Positions 25,731 to 34,582 of a DNA stretch of 64,000 nucleotides are shown here, one piece after another. The position numbers and the translations under genes are program-made. The stretch covers positions 124,001 through 188,000 of the forward strand of contig NZ_JYOV01000003.1 of NCBI RefSeq assembly GCF_000963255.1. Direction: 5' to 3'. Within the stretch, counting starts at the first letter, position 1. Each line of letters opens with the position of its first letter. This DNA comes from Streptococcus infantis. Its GTDB lineage: Bacteria > Bacillota > Bacilli > Lactobacillales > Streptococcaceae. Under the pieces are notes generated by a model. That model searched no databases, had not been told where the DNA came from, and saw only the letters and a program-made list of their open reading frames with translations.

Positions 25731-26096
25731 ATGACTGTAAAAATTAATACAAAAGATGGTCAAATCGAACTAACAGATGAAGTGATTGCTACCGTTGTAG
25801 GCGGTGCAGCAACTGAGATTTTTGGTGTGGTCGGTATGGCAAGTAAGAAAGCCCTCAAAGATAATTTCCAAGCCCTCCTTGGGAAGGAAAATTATTCTAA
25901 AGGTGTCGTTGTAAAAGCGGCCGAAGATGGTAGCATTGCAGTTGATGTATATACCGTGTTGAGCTACGGAACAAAAATCAGTGAAGTCTCAAAAAATATC
26001 CAAGAGCGTGTCCGTTTTAGTTTGGAAAACCAACTTGGCATTACTGCTCAAACTGTGAATGTCTATATTCAAAATATCAAAGTTGTAGGAGAATAA
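25731..26096 (+). CDS. Asp23/Gls24 family envelope stress response protein (YloU-like)
   Basis: A 121-residue protein of the Asp23 fold. GQIELTDEVIATVVGGAATEIFGVVGMAS and the DVYTVLSYGTKISEVSKNIQERV strand-helix region (each quoted only as landmarks) are typical. Asp23 proteins assemble at the membrane and limit cell-wall stress responses in staphylococci. The YloU subgroup is always next to the DAK2 kinase gene, as here (2 nt apart). Start ATG 25731. Confidence 0.9.
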   Translation: MTVKINTKDGQIELTDEVIATVVGGAATEIFGVVGMASKKALKDNFQALLGKENYSKGVVVKAAEDGSIAVDVYTVLSYGTKISEVSKNIQERVRFSLENQLGITAQTVNVYIQNIKVVGE

Positions 26097-26098
26097 TC

Positions 26099-27766
26099 GT
26101 GTCAAATATTACTACAAGCTTATTTCAAGAAATGGTACAGGCTGCATCTACTCGTTTGAACAAGCAAGCCGAATATGTCAACTCATTGAACGTCTTCCCA
26201 GTTCCAGATGGAGATACAGGAACAAACATGGGAATGACTATCGAAAATGGTGCTAAAGAAGTAGCAGACAAACCAGCTTCAACAGTTGGTGAGGCCGCAA
26301 GTATCTTGGCTAAAGGTCTTTTGATGGGTGCGCGTGGGAACTCAGGAGTTATCACTTCTCAGCTTTTCCGCGGATTTTCGCAAGCTATCAAGGAAAAAGA
26401 TGAATTAACAGGAAAAGACCTAGCTCTTGCCTTCCAATCAGGTGTTGAAGTGGCCTACAAGGCCGTTATGAAGCCAGTTGAAGGAACAATCTTGACCGTA
26501 TCACGTGGTGCTGCCATTGGTGCTAAGAAAAAAGCCGAGCAGACAGACGATGCCATTGAGGTGATGCGTGCAGCCTTGGAAGGAGCTAAAACAGCCCTTG
26601 CTAAGACTCCAGACATGCTTCCAGTATTAAAGGAAGTTGGAGTTGTAGACTCAGGTGGTCAAGGTTTGGTCTTCATCTATGAAGGTTTCCTTTCAGCTCT
26701 TACTGGTGAATACAGCGCTTCTGAAGACTTTGTAGCTACTCCAGCCAACATGAGTGAAATGATCAATGCAGAACACCACAAGTCTGTAGCTGGACATGTG
26801 GCAACAGAAGATATTACTTTTGGTTATTGTACGGAGATCATGGTTGCCCTTAAACAAGGTCCAACTTATGCTAAAGAGTTTGACTACGAAGAATTCCGTA
26901 ACTACTTGAACGAACTTGGGGACTCATTGCTTGTTGTCAATGACGATGAAATCGTTAAAGTTCACGTCCATACAGAAGATCCAGGTCTTGTTATGCAAGA
27001 AGGTCTCAAATATGGTAGCTTGGTTAAGGTTAAAGTCGATAACATGCGTAACCAACACGAAGCACAAGTGGAAAAAGAAGCAGCTCAAGTCAGCAAACCA
27101 GCTGAAGAAAAAGAATATGCTATTATCGCAGTAGTAGCTGGACAAGGCTTGGCAGACATCTTCCGTGCTCAAGGTGTGGACTATGTCATCGAAGGTGGAC
27201 AAACCATGAACCCTTCGACAGAAGACTTTATCAAGGCTGTTGAGCAAGTCAATGCTCGTAACATTATCTTCTTGCCAAACAACAAAAATATCTTCATGGC
27301 AGCTCAATCTGCAGCTGAAGTATTGGAACAACCAGCAGTAGTGGTAGAAGCTCGTACCCTTCCTCAAGGATTGACTAGTCTTCTTGCCTTCGATCCAAGC
27401 AAGTCTATCGAAGAAAATAAAGAACGCATGACAGCAGCTCTTGGTGATGTGGTCAGCGGTAGTGTAACAACAGCCGTTCGTGACACGACTATCGATGGTT
27501 TGGAAATCCATGAAAATGACAATCTTGGTATGGTTGATGGTAAGATCCTCGTATCAAACCCTGATATGCACCAAACCTTGACTGAAACTTTGAAACATAT
27601 GTTGGATGAAGACAGTGAAATCGTAACTTTCTATGTCGGAGAAGACGGAAGTGAAGAATTGGCTAACCAAATCGCCCAAGAAATCACAGAAGAATTCGAA
27701 GATGTAGAAGTAGAAATCCACCAAGGTCAACAACCAGTTTACCCATATCTTTTCAGTGTGGAATAA
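26099..27766 (+). CDS. fakA: DAK2/DegV-associated fatty acid kinase FakA-like (YloV)
   Basis: A 555-residue protein with an N-terminal DhaL/DAK2 kinase domain (about 8-200; NVFPVPDGDTGTNMGMT carries the Mg-ATP aspartates) and a long C-terminal region (about 225-555) with YloV signatures. In staphylococci and streptococci FakA phosphorylates exogenous fatty acids held by DegV-type FakB proteins. No fakB gene is adjacent. The start is GTG at 26099 with TAGGAG upstream. Cotranscribed with the Asp23-like gene and closed by a strong terminator. Confidence 0.9.
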   Translation: MSNITTSLFQEMVQAASTRLNKQAEYVNSLNVFPVPDGDTGTNMGMTIENGAKEVADKPASTVGEAASILAKGLLMGARGNSGVITSQLFRGFSQAIKEKDELTGKDLALAFQSGVEVAYKAVMKPVEGTILTVSRGAAIGAKKKAEQTDDAIEVMRAALEGAKTALAKTPDMLPVLKEVGVVDSGGQGLVFIYEGFLSALTGEYSASEDFVATPANMSEMINAEHHKSVAGHVATEDITFGYCTEIMVALKQGPTYAKEFDYEEFRNYLNELGDSLLVVNDDEIVKVHVHTEDPGLVMQEGLKYGSLVKVKVDNMRNQHEAQVEKEAAQVSKPAEEKEYAIIAVVAGQGLADIFRAQGVDYVIEGGQTMNPSTEDFIKAVEQVNARNIIFLPNNKNIFMAAQSAAEVLEQPAVVVEARTLPQGLTSLLAFDPSKSIEENKERMTAALGDVVSGSVTTAVRDTTIDGLEIHENDNLGMVDGKILVSNPDMHQTLTETLKHMLDEDSEIVTFYVGEDGSEELANQIAQEITEEFEDVEVEIHQGQQPVYPYLFSVE

Positions 27767-27785
27767 AGATTAAATAGAAAACGAA

Positions 27786-27814
27786 AGAGGTCGGGATTTT
27801 CCCGACCTTTTTTG
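27786..27814 (+). terminator. Terminator of the Asp23-fakA pair
   Basis: AGGTCGGG pairs with CCCGACCT (loop ATTTT), T6 tail. Confidence 0.95.
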
Positions 27815-27892
27815 ATTTGGAAAGAATTCTATTTTCATAGCTGAGTAGACTTTTTGTGACATTTGTCATATCTCCTCATGACAGAAGCTTCT

Positions 27893-27920
27893 AGTGACAC
27901 AACCTTCAAAGAATTATAAT
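27893..27920 (+). promoter_or_regulatory. Promoter of the ABC/two-component operon
   Basis: GTGACA-like -35 with TATAAT (27915-27920); the spacing is short (15-16 bp). Upstream GTGACATTTGTCATAT and TGACAGAAGC form TGAC half-sites that could bind the encoded response regulator. Confidence 0.6.
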
Positions 27921-27946
27921 AGATGTATCAAATGGAGGAAGAAAAA

Positions 27947-28138
27947 ATGAAACATAAAGTAATTATCGCAATGAGTTTAGTAGCAGCAGGAGTCATGACT
28001 TATCTCATGTTTTCAGGATTAGACGAAGGCTTCTATCATTTTCCTTGGGAGCTATTTGCAGGATTTGGTATGATGTCTTGGTTGATCCGAGAAGGTTTGA
28101 AATTGGTTTCAGATGTGAAAAAGGAGTTTGAAAAATGA
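27947..28138 (+). CDS. Small membrane protein, first gene of the TCS operon
   Basis: A 63-residue protein with two hydrophobic helices (about 5-22 and 30-50) and a basic C-terminus. Function unknown. The ATG at 27947 follows GGAGGAAG; the in-frame ATG at 27923 would be at or before the RNA start. It overlaps the next gene by 4 nt (ATGA). Two small membrane proteins leading an ABC/two-component operon suggest accessory or sensing subunits (inference). Confidence 0.78.
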   Translation: MKHKVIIAMSLVAAGVMTYLMFSGLDEGFYHFPWELFAGFGMMSWLIREGLKLVSDVKKEFEK

Positions 28139-28329
28139 AAAAAGCGATTCTCTATCTCTTTATTGGACTGTCACTAGTGGTATGGTTGGTCGAAATGTTT
28201 ACAGGGTGGTTTGACCAAGCCTTCCTTCACCAAGTCATCCGCGGTGCCTGGGGACTAGGATTTATGATTTTTATCGCCTTTCCGATGGGGAAGGAGTGGT
28301 TGAAAGGAGAATATCATGAACATGATTAA
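28135..28329 (+). CDS. Small membrane protein, second gene of the TCS operon
   Basis: A 64-residue protein with two hydrophobic helices (about 4-20 and 38-53), similar in layout to the preceding one. Possibly an old duplication, as both have W-rich helices and a charged C-terminus. It overlaps its neighbours on both sides (4 nt and 14 nt), so it is surely translated with them. No function is recognised. Confidence 0.78.
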   Translation: MKKAILYLFIGLSLVVWLVEMFTGWFDQAFLHQVIRGAWGLGFMIFIAFPMGKEWLKGEYHEHD

Positions 28330-29200
28330 GGTAGAAAGCCTAAATAAAAGCATTAAGAGCAAGGCTATATTGAAGGATATTTCCTTTGAGGTGGCTGAAG
28401 GCGAATGCGTCGCCTTGATTGGTCCAAATGGAGCCGGTAAGACAACACTCTTGGACTGTTTGCTTGGAGATAAACTGGTCACCAGCGGTCAAGTATCCAT
28501 CCAAGGCTTGCCAGTGACGAGCTCTCAGTTAGACTACACAAGATCCTACCTCCCTCAAGAAAATGTCATCGTTCAGAAATTAAAGGTCAAAGAGTTGATT
28601 GCTTTCTTTCAAAGCATTTACCCAAATCCCTTGAGCAACCAGGAAATCGATCAACTACTGCAGTTTAACAAGCAACAAAAAGAACAATTCGCAGAAAAAT
28701 TGTCAGGTGGGCAGAAGCGTCTCTTCTCTTTTGTCTTGGCCTTGATTGGCCGACCAAAGCTTGTCTTTTTAGATGAGCCAACTGCGGCCATGGATACCTC
28801 AACCCGTCAACGATTTTGGGAAATTGTCCAGGATCTAAAAGCGCAGGGAGTTACCATTCTCTATTCGTCCCATTATATCGAAGAGGTAGAGCATACTGCT
28901 GACCGGATTTTGGTCTTAAATAAGGGAGAGTTGATTCGTGATACAACACCTCTAGCCATGCGCAGTGAGGAGATTGAAAAACACTTTATCCTTCCTCTAG
29001 CCTACAAGGAAGTCGTTGAGCAGTCTAACTTGGTTGAAAATTGGTCACAAAAGCAAGATGCCCTGCAAGTAGTCACACGCGAAGCAGATGCTTTTTGGCA
29101 ACTGTTAGTCCAGGCAGGCTGTAGGATACAAGAAATTGAAGTCAATAACCGTAGCTTGCTAGATACAATCTTTGAAGAAACACAAAAGGGAGATGACTAA
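28316..29200 (+). CDS. ABC transporter ATP-binding protein
   Basis: A 294-residue ATPase with all motifs: Walker A GPNGAGKTT (about 37-45), signature LSGGQKR, Walker B LVFLDEPTAAMD, and a switch His in YSSHYIEEVEH. A C-terminal extension of about 80 residues follows, common in ABC-2 exporters. It forms a complex with the permease encoded next. The gene pair with its own sensor kinase and regulator is typical of antimicrobial-peptide or lantibiotic defence modules; the substrate is unknown. Confidence 0.92.
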   Translation: MNMIKVESLNKSIKSKAILKDISFEVAEGECVALIGPNGAGKTTLLDCLLGDKLVTSGQVSIQGLPVTSSQLDYTRSYLPQENVIVQKLKVKELIAFFQSIYPNPLSNQEIDQLLQFNKQQKEQFAEKLSGGQKRLFSFVLALIGRPKLVFLDEPTAAMDTSTRQRFWEIVQDLKAQGVTILYSSHYIEEVEHTADRILVLNKGELIRDTTPLAMRSEEIEKHFILPLAYKEVVEQSNLVENWSQKQDALQVVTREADAFWQLLVQAGCRIQEIEVNNRSLLDTIFEETQKGDD

Positions 29201-29201
29201 G

Positions 29202-29939
29202 ATGAAACGATTGATCGCACTAAACAAGATAGAATTTCTATTGACCAAACGACAATTAGTCTATTATCTATTATCCGTAGGAATGCCGACGGCCTTCTAT
29301 TTATTCTTTTCAGGCATGTACCAGGATACACCAGATGGGCCAGCAAATTTTATGCGCGACTACCTTATCTCTATGACGGCCTTTTCCATGATGTCGACAG
29401 CCATGTTTTCATTCCCAGCTGTTTTACATACCGATAAGATCAACAACTGGCAGAAAACATTACGCCATACTCCAGTAAATATGGTAGAATATTATCTATC
29501 AAAGATAACAAGTATGATGGTTGATTATCTGGTTTCAATTCTGGTTGTTTTCTCAGTTGGGCACTTGGTCAGAGGTGTGGATATGCCTTTAGGAAGCTGG
29601 ATTGGGGCTGCGCTCTTGCTGATTGTGGGAAGTATAGCCTTTGTAGCGCTTGGCTTAACCCTGACACTCTTACCGTCTAGTCAGTTGATGTCTGTCGTGG
29701 GCAATCTTCTCTATCTAGGCTTGGCTGTTTTAGGCGGACTCTGGATGCCCATCTCTTTATTTCCAGACTGGATGCAAGCAATCGGGAAGTGTCTACCAAC
29801 CTATCAGTTGATGGAGTTGCTTAAAACCTTCTTAAACGAGGGTGGCATCAATTTATCAGCCACAGTTTATCTACTTGTTTTTTCAGCAGTTTTGTTTGGT
29901 TTGACTATTTACCTTCAAGGTCATAAGGAGAATGCTTAA
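29202..29939 (+). CDS. ABC-2 type transporter permease
   Basis: A 245-residue integral membrane protein with six hydrophobic helices, matching the ABC-2 permease family (conserved LGGLWMPISLFPDWMQAIGK near 180-200). The start is set at ATG 29202 with GGGAG 10 nt upstream; the in-frame ATG at 29193 is too close to the SD. It follows the ATPase gene by 1 nt and overlaps the kinase gene by 1 nt. Confidence 0.9.
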   Translation: MKRLIALNKIEFLLTKRQLVYYLLSVGMPTAFYLFFSGMYQDTPDGPANFMRDYLISMTAFSMMSTAMFSFPAVLHTDKINNWQKTLRHTPVNMVEYYLSKITSMMVDYLVSILVVFSVGHLVRGVDMPLGSWIGAALLLIVGSIAFVALGLTLTLLPSSQLMSVVGNLLYLGLAVLGGLWMPISLFPDWMQAIGKCLPTYQLMELLKTFLNEGGINLSATVYLLVFSAVLFGLTIYLQGHKENA

Positions 29940-31036
29940 TGCTTGAAAGACTGAAAAGCATACACTATATGTTTTTGGCCAGTTTGATTTTTATGGTTTT
30001 CCCTATCCTCTCTGCAGTAGTTGGGGAAATTCCTAGCTGGCATTTACTAGTTGATATTCTATTTGTGGTGGCTTACTTAGGCGTTTTAACCACCAAGAGT
30101 CAGCGCTTATCCTGGCTCTTTTGGATTATCATGCTAGCCTATGTAGCTGGGAATACCGTCTTTATTTATGGCAACTATGTCTGGTTTTTCTTTTTCCTTG
30201 CCAATCTCTTGATTTATCATTTTAGAGTGCGTAGCCTACGTTCTCTTCATGTCTGGACTTTTCTCCTTGCTCAAGTTCTTGTTGTTGGACAACTCATGAT
30301 GTTTCAGTCAGTCGAAACTGAGGCTGTAGCCTTTGAGCTTGGGATTCTTACTTTTGTCGATTTGATGACATTGGGTTTGGTTCGGATTCGCATTGTGGAG
30401 GATTTGAAAGAAGCTCAGGCCAAGCAAAATGCCCAGATAAATCTATTGCTTGCTGAAAATGAACGCAGTCGTATCGGTCAGGATTTGCATGATAGTCTGG
30501 GACATACCTTTGCTATGCTGAGTGTCAAGACAGATTTAGCCTTGCAGTTATTTCAGATGCAGGCCTATCCACAGGTGGAGAAGGAATTAAAAGAAATTCA
30601 CCAGATCAGCAAAGATTCCATGAATGAAGTGCGTACCATCGTGGAAAATCTGAAATCACGGACCCTAGCTTCAGAGCTTGAAACTGTCAAGAAAATGCTG
30701 GAGATTGCTGGGATTGAGGTTGAGGTTGACAATCAATTGGACAAGGCTAGTTTGACCCAGGATGTAGAGTCGACGGCTGCTATGGTTTTGTTAGAACTGG
30801 CGACCAATATCATCAAGCATGCCAGCGCTGAAAAAGCCTATCTAAAATTGGAACGCACAGACCAGGAATTGCTATTGACAGTTAGAGATGACGGGAAAGG
30901 TTTTGCAACTGTAAAAGGAAATGAACTTCATACAGTCCGAGATCGTGCTGCAGCCTTCTCAGGTCAAGTAGAGCTGGTCAGCTTGAAACATCCAACAGAG
31001 GTGCGCGTGCATCTGCCTTATAAGGAGAGAAAGTAG
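29939..31036 (+). CDS. Sensor histidine kinase (HisKA_3, DesK/LiaS-like)
   Basis: A 365-residue membrane kinase. Five to six N-terminal helices (about 8-150) form the sensor. A coiled region follows, then the HisKA_3 dimerisation box with phospho-acceptor H184 (DLHDSLGH) and a HATPase domain with ELATNIIKHA (N box) and VRDDGKGF (G1). No large extracellular domain is present, so it may sense within the membrane or through the adjacent ABC transporter. Gene order ABC-ABC-HK-RR matches what is called TCS11 in pneumococcus, as I recall. Confidence 0.92.
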   Translation: MLERLKSIHYMFLASLIFMVFPILSAVVGEIPSWHLLVDILFVVAYLGVLTTKSQRLSWLFWIIMLAYVAGNTVFIYGNYVWFFFFLANLLIYHFRVRSLRSLHVWTFLLAQVLVVGQLMMFQSVETEAVAFELGILTFVDLMTLGLVRIRIVEDLKEAQAKQNAQINLLLAENERSRIGQDLHDSLGHTFAMLSVKTDLALQLFQMQAYPQVEKELKEIHQISKDSMNEVRTIVENLKSRTLASELETVKKMLEIAGIEVEVDNQLDKASLTQDVESTAAMVLLELATNIIKHASAEKAYLKLERTDQELLLTVRDDGKGFATVKGNELHTVRDRAAAFSGQVELVSLKHPTEVRVHLPYKERK

Positions 31037-31636
31037 ATGAAAGTATTAGTCGCAGAAGATCAAAGTATGCTTAGAGACGCCATGTGTCAGCTCTTAAGCT
31101 TTCAACCAGATGTGGAGACTGTCTTGCAGGCAAAAAATGGAGGCGAGGCTATCGAGGTATTGGGGAAAGAAGCAGTAGATATTGCCATCCTTGACGTTGA
31201 AATGCCAGTCAAGACGGGACTAGAAGCACTTGAGTGGATCAAAGAAGAAGTGCCTGAAACCAAGGTGGTTATCGTCACGACCTTTAAACGCCCAGGATAT
31301 TTTGAACGAGCAGTCAAAGCAGGAGTAGACGCCTATGTCTTGAAGGAGCGAAGCATCGCTGAGCTCATGCAAACTCTACATACGGTGTTAGAGGGACGCA
31401 AGGAATATTCTCCAGAGCTCATGGAAGTCATGATGACTCATCCCAATCCCTTGACCGAGCAAGAAGTCGCTGTTTTACATGGAGTAGCCCAAGGCCTCTC
31501 CAACCAAGAAATTGCTGACAAGCTCTACCTCTCAAACGGTACCGTCCGTAATTACATGACCAATATCCTCTCCAAACTAGGCGCCAGCAACCGAACCGAA
31601 GCAGCCAAAACTGCCGAAGAAGAAGGCTGGTTGTGA
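31037..31636 (+). CDS. NarL/LuxR-type response regulator
   Basis: A 199-residue regulator: a receiver domain (1-120; acidic pocket E7-D8, phospho-acceptor D53 in ILDVEMP, switch T in [13 protein letters not shown]104-region VLKE) and a C-terminal LuxR helix-turn-helix (about 135-195; [20 protein letters not shown]). It directly follows the kinase gene with no gap. It probably autoregulates the operon through the promoter near 27900. A strong terminator ends the operon. Confidence 0.93.
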   Translation: MKVLVAEDQSMLRDAMCQLLSFQPDVETVLQAKNGGEAIEVLGKEAVDIAILDVEMPVKTGLEALEWIKEEVPETKVVIVTTFKRPGYFERAVKAGVDAYVLKERSIAELMQTLHTVLEGRKEYSPELMEVMMTHPNPLTEQEVAVLHGVAQGLSNQEIADKLYLSNGTVRNYMTNILSKLGASNRTEAAKTAEEEGWL

Positions 31637-31652
31637 GGAAGAGAAGTAAGAA

Positions 31653-31687
31653 AAAATCTCTTAGAAATGGATTCTAAGAGATTTTTG
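31653..31687 (+). terminator. Terminator of the ABC/two-component operon
   Basis: AAAATCTCTTAGAA pairs with TTCTAAGAGATTTT (loop ATGGA), T5. Confidence 0.95.
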
Positions 31688-31704
31688 GTGTTATGTGATT
31701 ATTA

Positions 31705-32500
31705 GTTCGTCTCACTCCGTGAGGTGCGAGACAAATAAACCACCCGCTATTGCGGGTGCGCATCGAAGGTTATACCCAAAAAACTCCAAACGCGATACAA
31801 TAAGGGTGTTCAAGCCAATTGTAAAGCGAAAGGAGAAAACCATGGTACAAAAGTCTCACAGTTTATCACACACAAAGTGGATGTGTTCTATCACTTTGTG
31901 TTCACCCCTAAGTATAGACGAAAAGTCATTTATAATCAATATCGAAGTAGTTTAGGCGAAATATTTCATCGCTTGTGTAGTTATAAAGGAGTTGAAATTA
32001 TCGAGGGTCACTTAATGCCAGACCATGTACATATGTTAGTAAGTATCCCACCAAGGATAAGTGTTCCTAGTTTCATGGGGTATTTAAAAGGTGAAAGTGC
32101 ACTTATGATGATTGACAAACACGCCAACCTCAAGTACAAGTTTGGGAATCGGCATTTCTGGGCGGAAGGTTATTATGTTAGTGCAGTAGGGCTTAATGAA
32201 GCCACAATCAAGAAATATATTCAAGATTAAAGAAATTATCCAGTGGATGATTTCTTCACGAGTATAAAAATTTGAGAACGAGTAAAGCATGATATAGCAC
32301 TAGATAAATTGAGTGTAAAAGAATATGAGGATCCCTTTAGGGATAGTGGTAAGTAATACTCACGCCTCTTTAAGAGGCAAGTGACGAGTCAAGAGCAATG
32401 AGGCTTGAACAAGGTGAAAGCCAGCGTCTTTAGGCGCTGGCTGGTAATTTGGGCTTATAGCCCTGGTGCAAACCACCCGTTAGACGGGGGGGTTGGATTG
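31705..32500 (+). mobile_element. Decayed IS200/IS605-family element (IS200 group)
   Basis: A single-gene IS200-type element with subterminal hairpins instead of inverted ends. At left are CTCAC/GTGAG (about 31711-31723) and CACCCGC-TATT-GCGGGTG (about 31743-31760). At right is AACC.CCCG-TTAGA-CGGG.GGGTT (about 32470-32493). The tnpA is broken. Between its stop (32356) and the right hairpin lie three more hairpins (CCTCTTTAAGAGG, GCCAGCGTC/GGCGCTGGC, GGGCTTATAGCCC). No tnpB. Exact ends cannot be fixed because IS200 leaves no target duplication. Confidence 0.8.
31842..32356 (+). pseudogene. tnpA: Disrupted IS200-type Y1 transposase tnpA
   Basis: The frame opens at 31842 (MVQKSHSLSHTKWMC, SD AAAGGAGAA) and loses frame by one base near 31885. 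It continues in another frame from 31877 (FVFTPKYRRK) to a stop at 32228, and a tail HDIALDKLSVKEYEDPF ends at 32356. The Y1 motifs survive in the middle part: HUH as DHVHM, and the tyrosine region EGYYVSAVG. Compared with what I recall of intact homologues, about 51 extra bp at 32228-32284 add stops and hold a GAAATTATCC/GGATGATTTC hairpin. One frameshift plus the insertion make it inactive. Confidence 0.85.
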
Positions 32501-32590
32501 TTACCTTGAATGCTATACGTTAAAACGCCGTATGCCGAACGATACGTATGGTGGTGTGAGATGGGCGAGAAATCAACCCTTACTCGAAAG
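32501..32590 (+). other. Probable group II intron 3' end (domains V-VI remnant)
   Basis: CGCCGTATG (32526-32534) pairs with CGTATGGTG (32545-32553) in a 9-bp stem with G-T pairs and a short GAAC-containing cap. It is followed by GTGTGAGATGGGCGAG and TTACTCGA. This order (domain V hairpin, GGTGGTGTGAGA, a domain VI hairpin with GGG/CCC, then CTACTCGAT-like end) is how bacterial group II introns finish. No reverse transcriptase or domains I-III are present, so it is a fragment adjoining the IS200 right end. Confidence 0.6.
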
Positions 32591-32603
32591 GTAGTATAGA
32601 AGT

Positions 32604-33584
32604 TTAAGCCTTATCTAATTGCAATAGTGCTTCAATCTCAGCCAGTGTGCTTGCTTGTGAGATAGCTCCACGAAGTTTAGCTGCACCTGATGTTCCACGG
32701 AGGTAGTGAGGAGCGAGTCCACGGAATTCACGGACCGCAACCTTTTCTCCCTTGAGGTTGATTAAGCGTTTCAAATGCTCGTAGGCGATGTTCATCTTAT
32801 CTTCAAAGGTTAAATCAGGAAGGATTTCTCCAGTTTCAAAGTAGTGATTGATTTGATTGAAGAGGTAAGGATTTCCCATGGCTGCGCGTCCAATCATAAC
32901 GGCATCAGCACCGACTTCTTCGATGCGTTGTTTAGCTTCTTGGACAGTGCGAATGTCACCGTTAGCGATAAATGGAATTTTTGTCAGAGCTTGTGCAACC
33001 TTGTGGAGAGTCTCCAAATCTGCATGCCCAGTGTACATTTGTTCACGAGTACGACCGTGCATAGCAAGAGCAGAGACACCTGCAGCTTCCGCAGCGAGGG
33101 CATTTTCCACAGCTAGAGATGGATCAGACCAGCCTGTACGCATTTTGACAGTGAGAGGGATATCAAGGACTGATTGAACTTTGTTAATAATAGAGTAGAT
33201 CTTATCAGGGTCCTTGAGCCACATAGCGCCAGCTTCGTTTTTCACGATTTTGTTAACTGGACAGCCCATGTTGATATCGACGATATCGGTCTTGGTGTTT
33301 TCTTGGATGAATTCTGCTGCGCGTGCTAGGCTGTCTTCATCGCTACCAAAAAGTTGGATAGAGACTGGGTTTTCGCCTTCATCGATATGAAGCATGTGAA
33401 GAGTTTTTTCGTTGTTGTATTGGATTCCCTTGTCAGAGACCATTTCCATGACAACAAGGCCTGCCCCAAGTTCTTTAGCAATGGTGCGGAAGGCTGAGTT
33501 GGTTACACCAGCCATGGGTGCTAAAACGGTACGATTGGGAATCTCAACATTGCCAATCATAAAAGGTGTATTAAGATTTGTCAC
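32604..33584 (-). CDS. dusB: tRNA-dihydrouridine synthase DusB
   Basis: A 326-residue FMN-dependent TIM-barrel enzyme that reduces uridines in the tRNA D-loop. It has [13 protein letters not shown] near the start, the catalytic-cysteine segment [11 protein letters not shown] (about 98-108), [18 protein letters not shown] and FIANGDI. The start is GTG at 33584, preceded by GGAGG with a 9-nt gap; the upstream ATG at 33605 has no SD and lies inside hslO. It overlaps hslO by 14 nt; the hslO-dusB pair is one operon on the minus strand. Confidence 0.92.
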   Translation of the reverse strand: MTNLNTPFMIGNVEIPNRTVLAPMAGVTNSAFRTIAKELGAGLVVMEMVSDKGIQYNNEKTLHMLHIDEGENPVSIQLFGSDEDSLARAAEFIQENTKTDIVDINMGCPVNKIVKNEAGAMWLKDPDKIYSIINKVQSVLDIPLTVKMRTGWSDPSLAVENALAAEAAGVSALAMHGRTREQMYTGHADLETLHKVAQALTKIPFIANGDIRTVQEAKQRIEEVGADAVMIGRAAMGNPYLFNQINHYFETGEILPDLTFEDKMNIAYEHLKRLINLKGEKVAVREFRGLAPHYLRGTSGAAKLRGAISQASTLAEIEALLQLDKA

Positions 33585-34443
33585 GAATGAGTTCCTCCAG
33601 ATCATTTTCGTTAAAGTTGTAAGTTGTTTGACAGAATTGACAAGTGATTTCTGCCCCGTGATCTTGGTCCTTCATTTCCTGCAAGTCTGAGCTTGTGAGA
33701 CTAGAAAGAGCCTTCATAAAGCGTTCTTTGCTGCAGTCACATTGGAAACGAATCTCTTCTTCAGACAAGCGTTTGTATGGATCGTCACCATAGATGGCTT
33801 TAAGAAGAGCTTCGATATGGTCTTCACTCTCGAGAAGTGTTGAAATGGCAGGCATTTCTTGGATGCGTTTTTCAAAGCGAGCAATCTCTTCTTCCTTGGC
33901 TCCTGGCAAAACTTGAACAAGGAAACCGCCTGCTACTTTGACCTTGTCGTCTTCGTCCAAAAGGACATTGAGCCCAACTGCTGACGGAGTTTGCTGGCTT
34001 TCTGTCAAATAGAAGGCAAGATCTTCTCCGATTTCTCCAGAGATAAGCGGAGTCATAGAGTTATAAGGATTTCCAGTGCCGTAGTCTGTGATAACGAGAA
34101 ATTGACCATTGCCGACAAAAGGTCCGACTAGAACTTCACCAGTTGCAGTCTTTTTGATGTCAACACCAGGATTTTGAACGTAACCTTTGACGATCCCCTT
34201 GGTATCAGCTACGGTGATGATGGCACCTAGAGAGCTAGTTCCAAGAACTTTAACCGTTAGCTTGGTATTTCCTTTTTCATTGGCTGCGAGAATCTGGCTG
34301 GCGATAAGGGTGCGACCAAGTGCTACAGTTGAGCTAGCTTGGGTTTGATGTTTTTCTTGAGCAGTGCGGACGGTTTCAGTGCTATCAAGAACATAAGCAC
34401 GAAAAGCCCCGCTTTCTGATATAGTTTTAATAATTTTATCCAT
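33571..34443 (-). CDS. hslO: Redox-regulated chaperone Hsp33
   Basis: A 290-residue holdase chaperone activated by oxidation. The C-terminal zinc centre has four cysteines as QCDCSKE (about 236-240) and CQFC (about 268-271), both intact. The N-terminal core with [13 protein letters not shown] is typical. The start ATG at 34443 is only 7 nt from a minus-strand TAAAAT box and has no SD, so translation is probably leaderless. It is cotranscribed with dusB. Confidence 0.93.
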   Translation of the reverse strand: MDKIIKTISESGAFRAYVLDSTETVRTAQEKHQTQASSTVALGRTLIASQILAANEKGNTKLTVKVLGTSSLGAIITVADTKGIVKGYVQNPGVDIKKTATGEVLVGPFVGNGQFLVITDYGTGNPYNSMTPLISGEIGEDLAFYLTESQQTPSAVGLNVLLDEDDKVKVAGGFLVQVLPGAKEEEIARFEKRIQEMPAISTLLESEDHIEALLKAIYGDDPYKRLSEEEIRFQCDCSKERFMKALSSLTSSDLQEMKDQDHGAEITCQFCQTTYNFNENDLEELIRDKS

Positions 34444-34450
34444 AGCTACT

Positions 34451-34459
34451 ATTTTAGCA
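34451..34459 (-). promoter_or_regulatory. Promoter of hslO-dusB, abutting the start codon
   Basis: On the minus strand, TGCTAAAAT (extended -10, TAAAAT at 34456-34451). Seven bases later the ATG of hslO begins at 34443. No -35 and no SD are visible. Confidence 0.65.
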
Positions 34460-34582
34460 TAAAAATGCCCAAAGGGGGAGTGGGGTGTCTACTATCGTTT
34501 TAAAGTGATCTATTTACATCAGTGAAATTATGAAGAAATAACAAAAATAGGCTAAAATGTGCTTTTTAAAAATGGTAAACAG

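Noticed and set aside
26924-27511. 195-residue minus-strand ORF opposite fakA
   Set aside because: Cys/Phe/Ser-rich shadow of a real, well-conserved coding strand; no SD or family resemblance.
31695-31955. 86-residue ORF at the IS left end as an independent gene
   Set aside because: Its last part is the N-terminus of the frameshifted tnpA and the rest is the IS left end.
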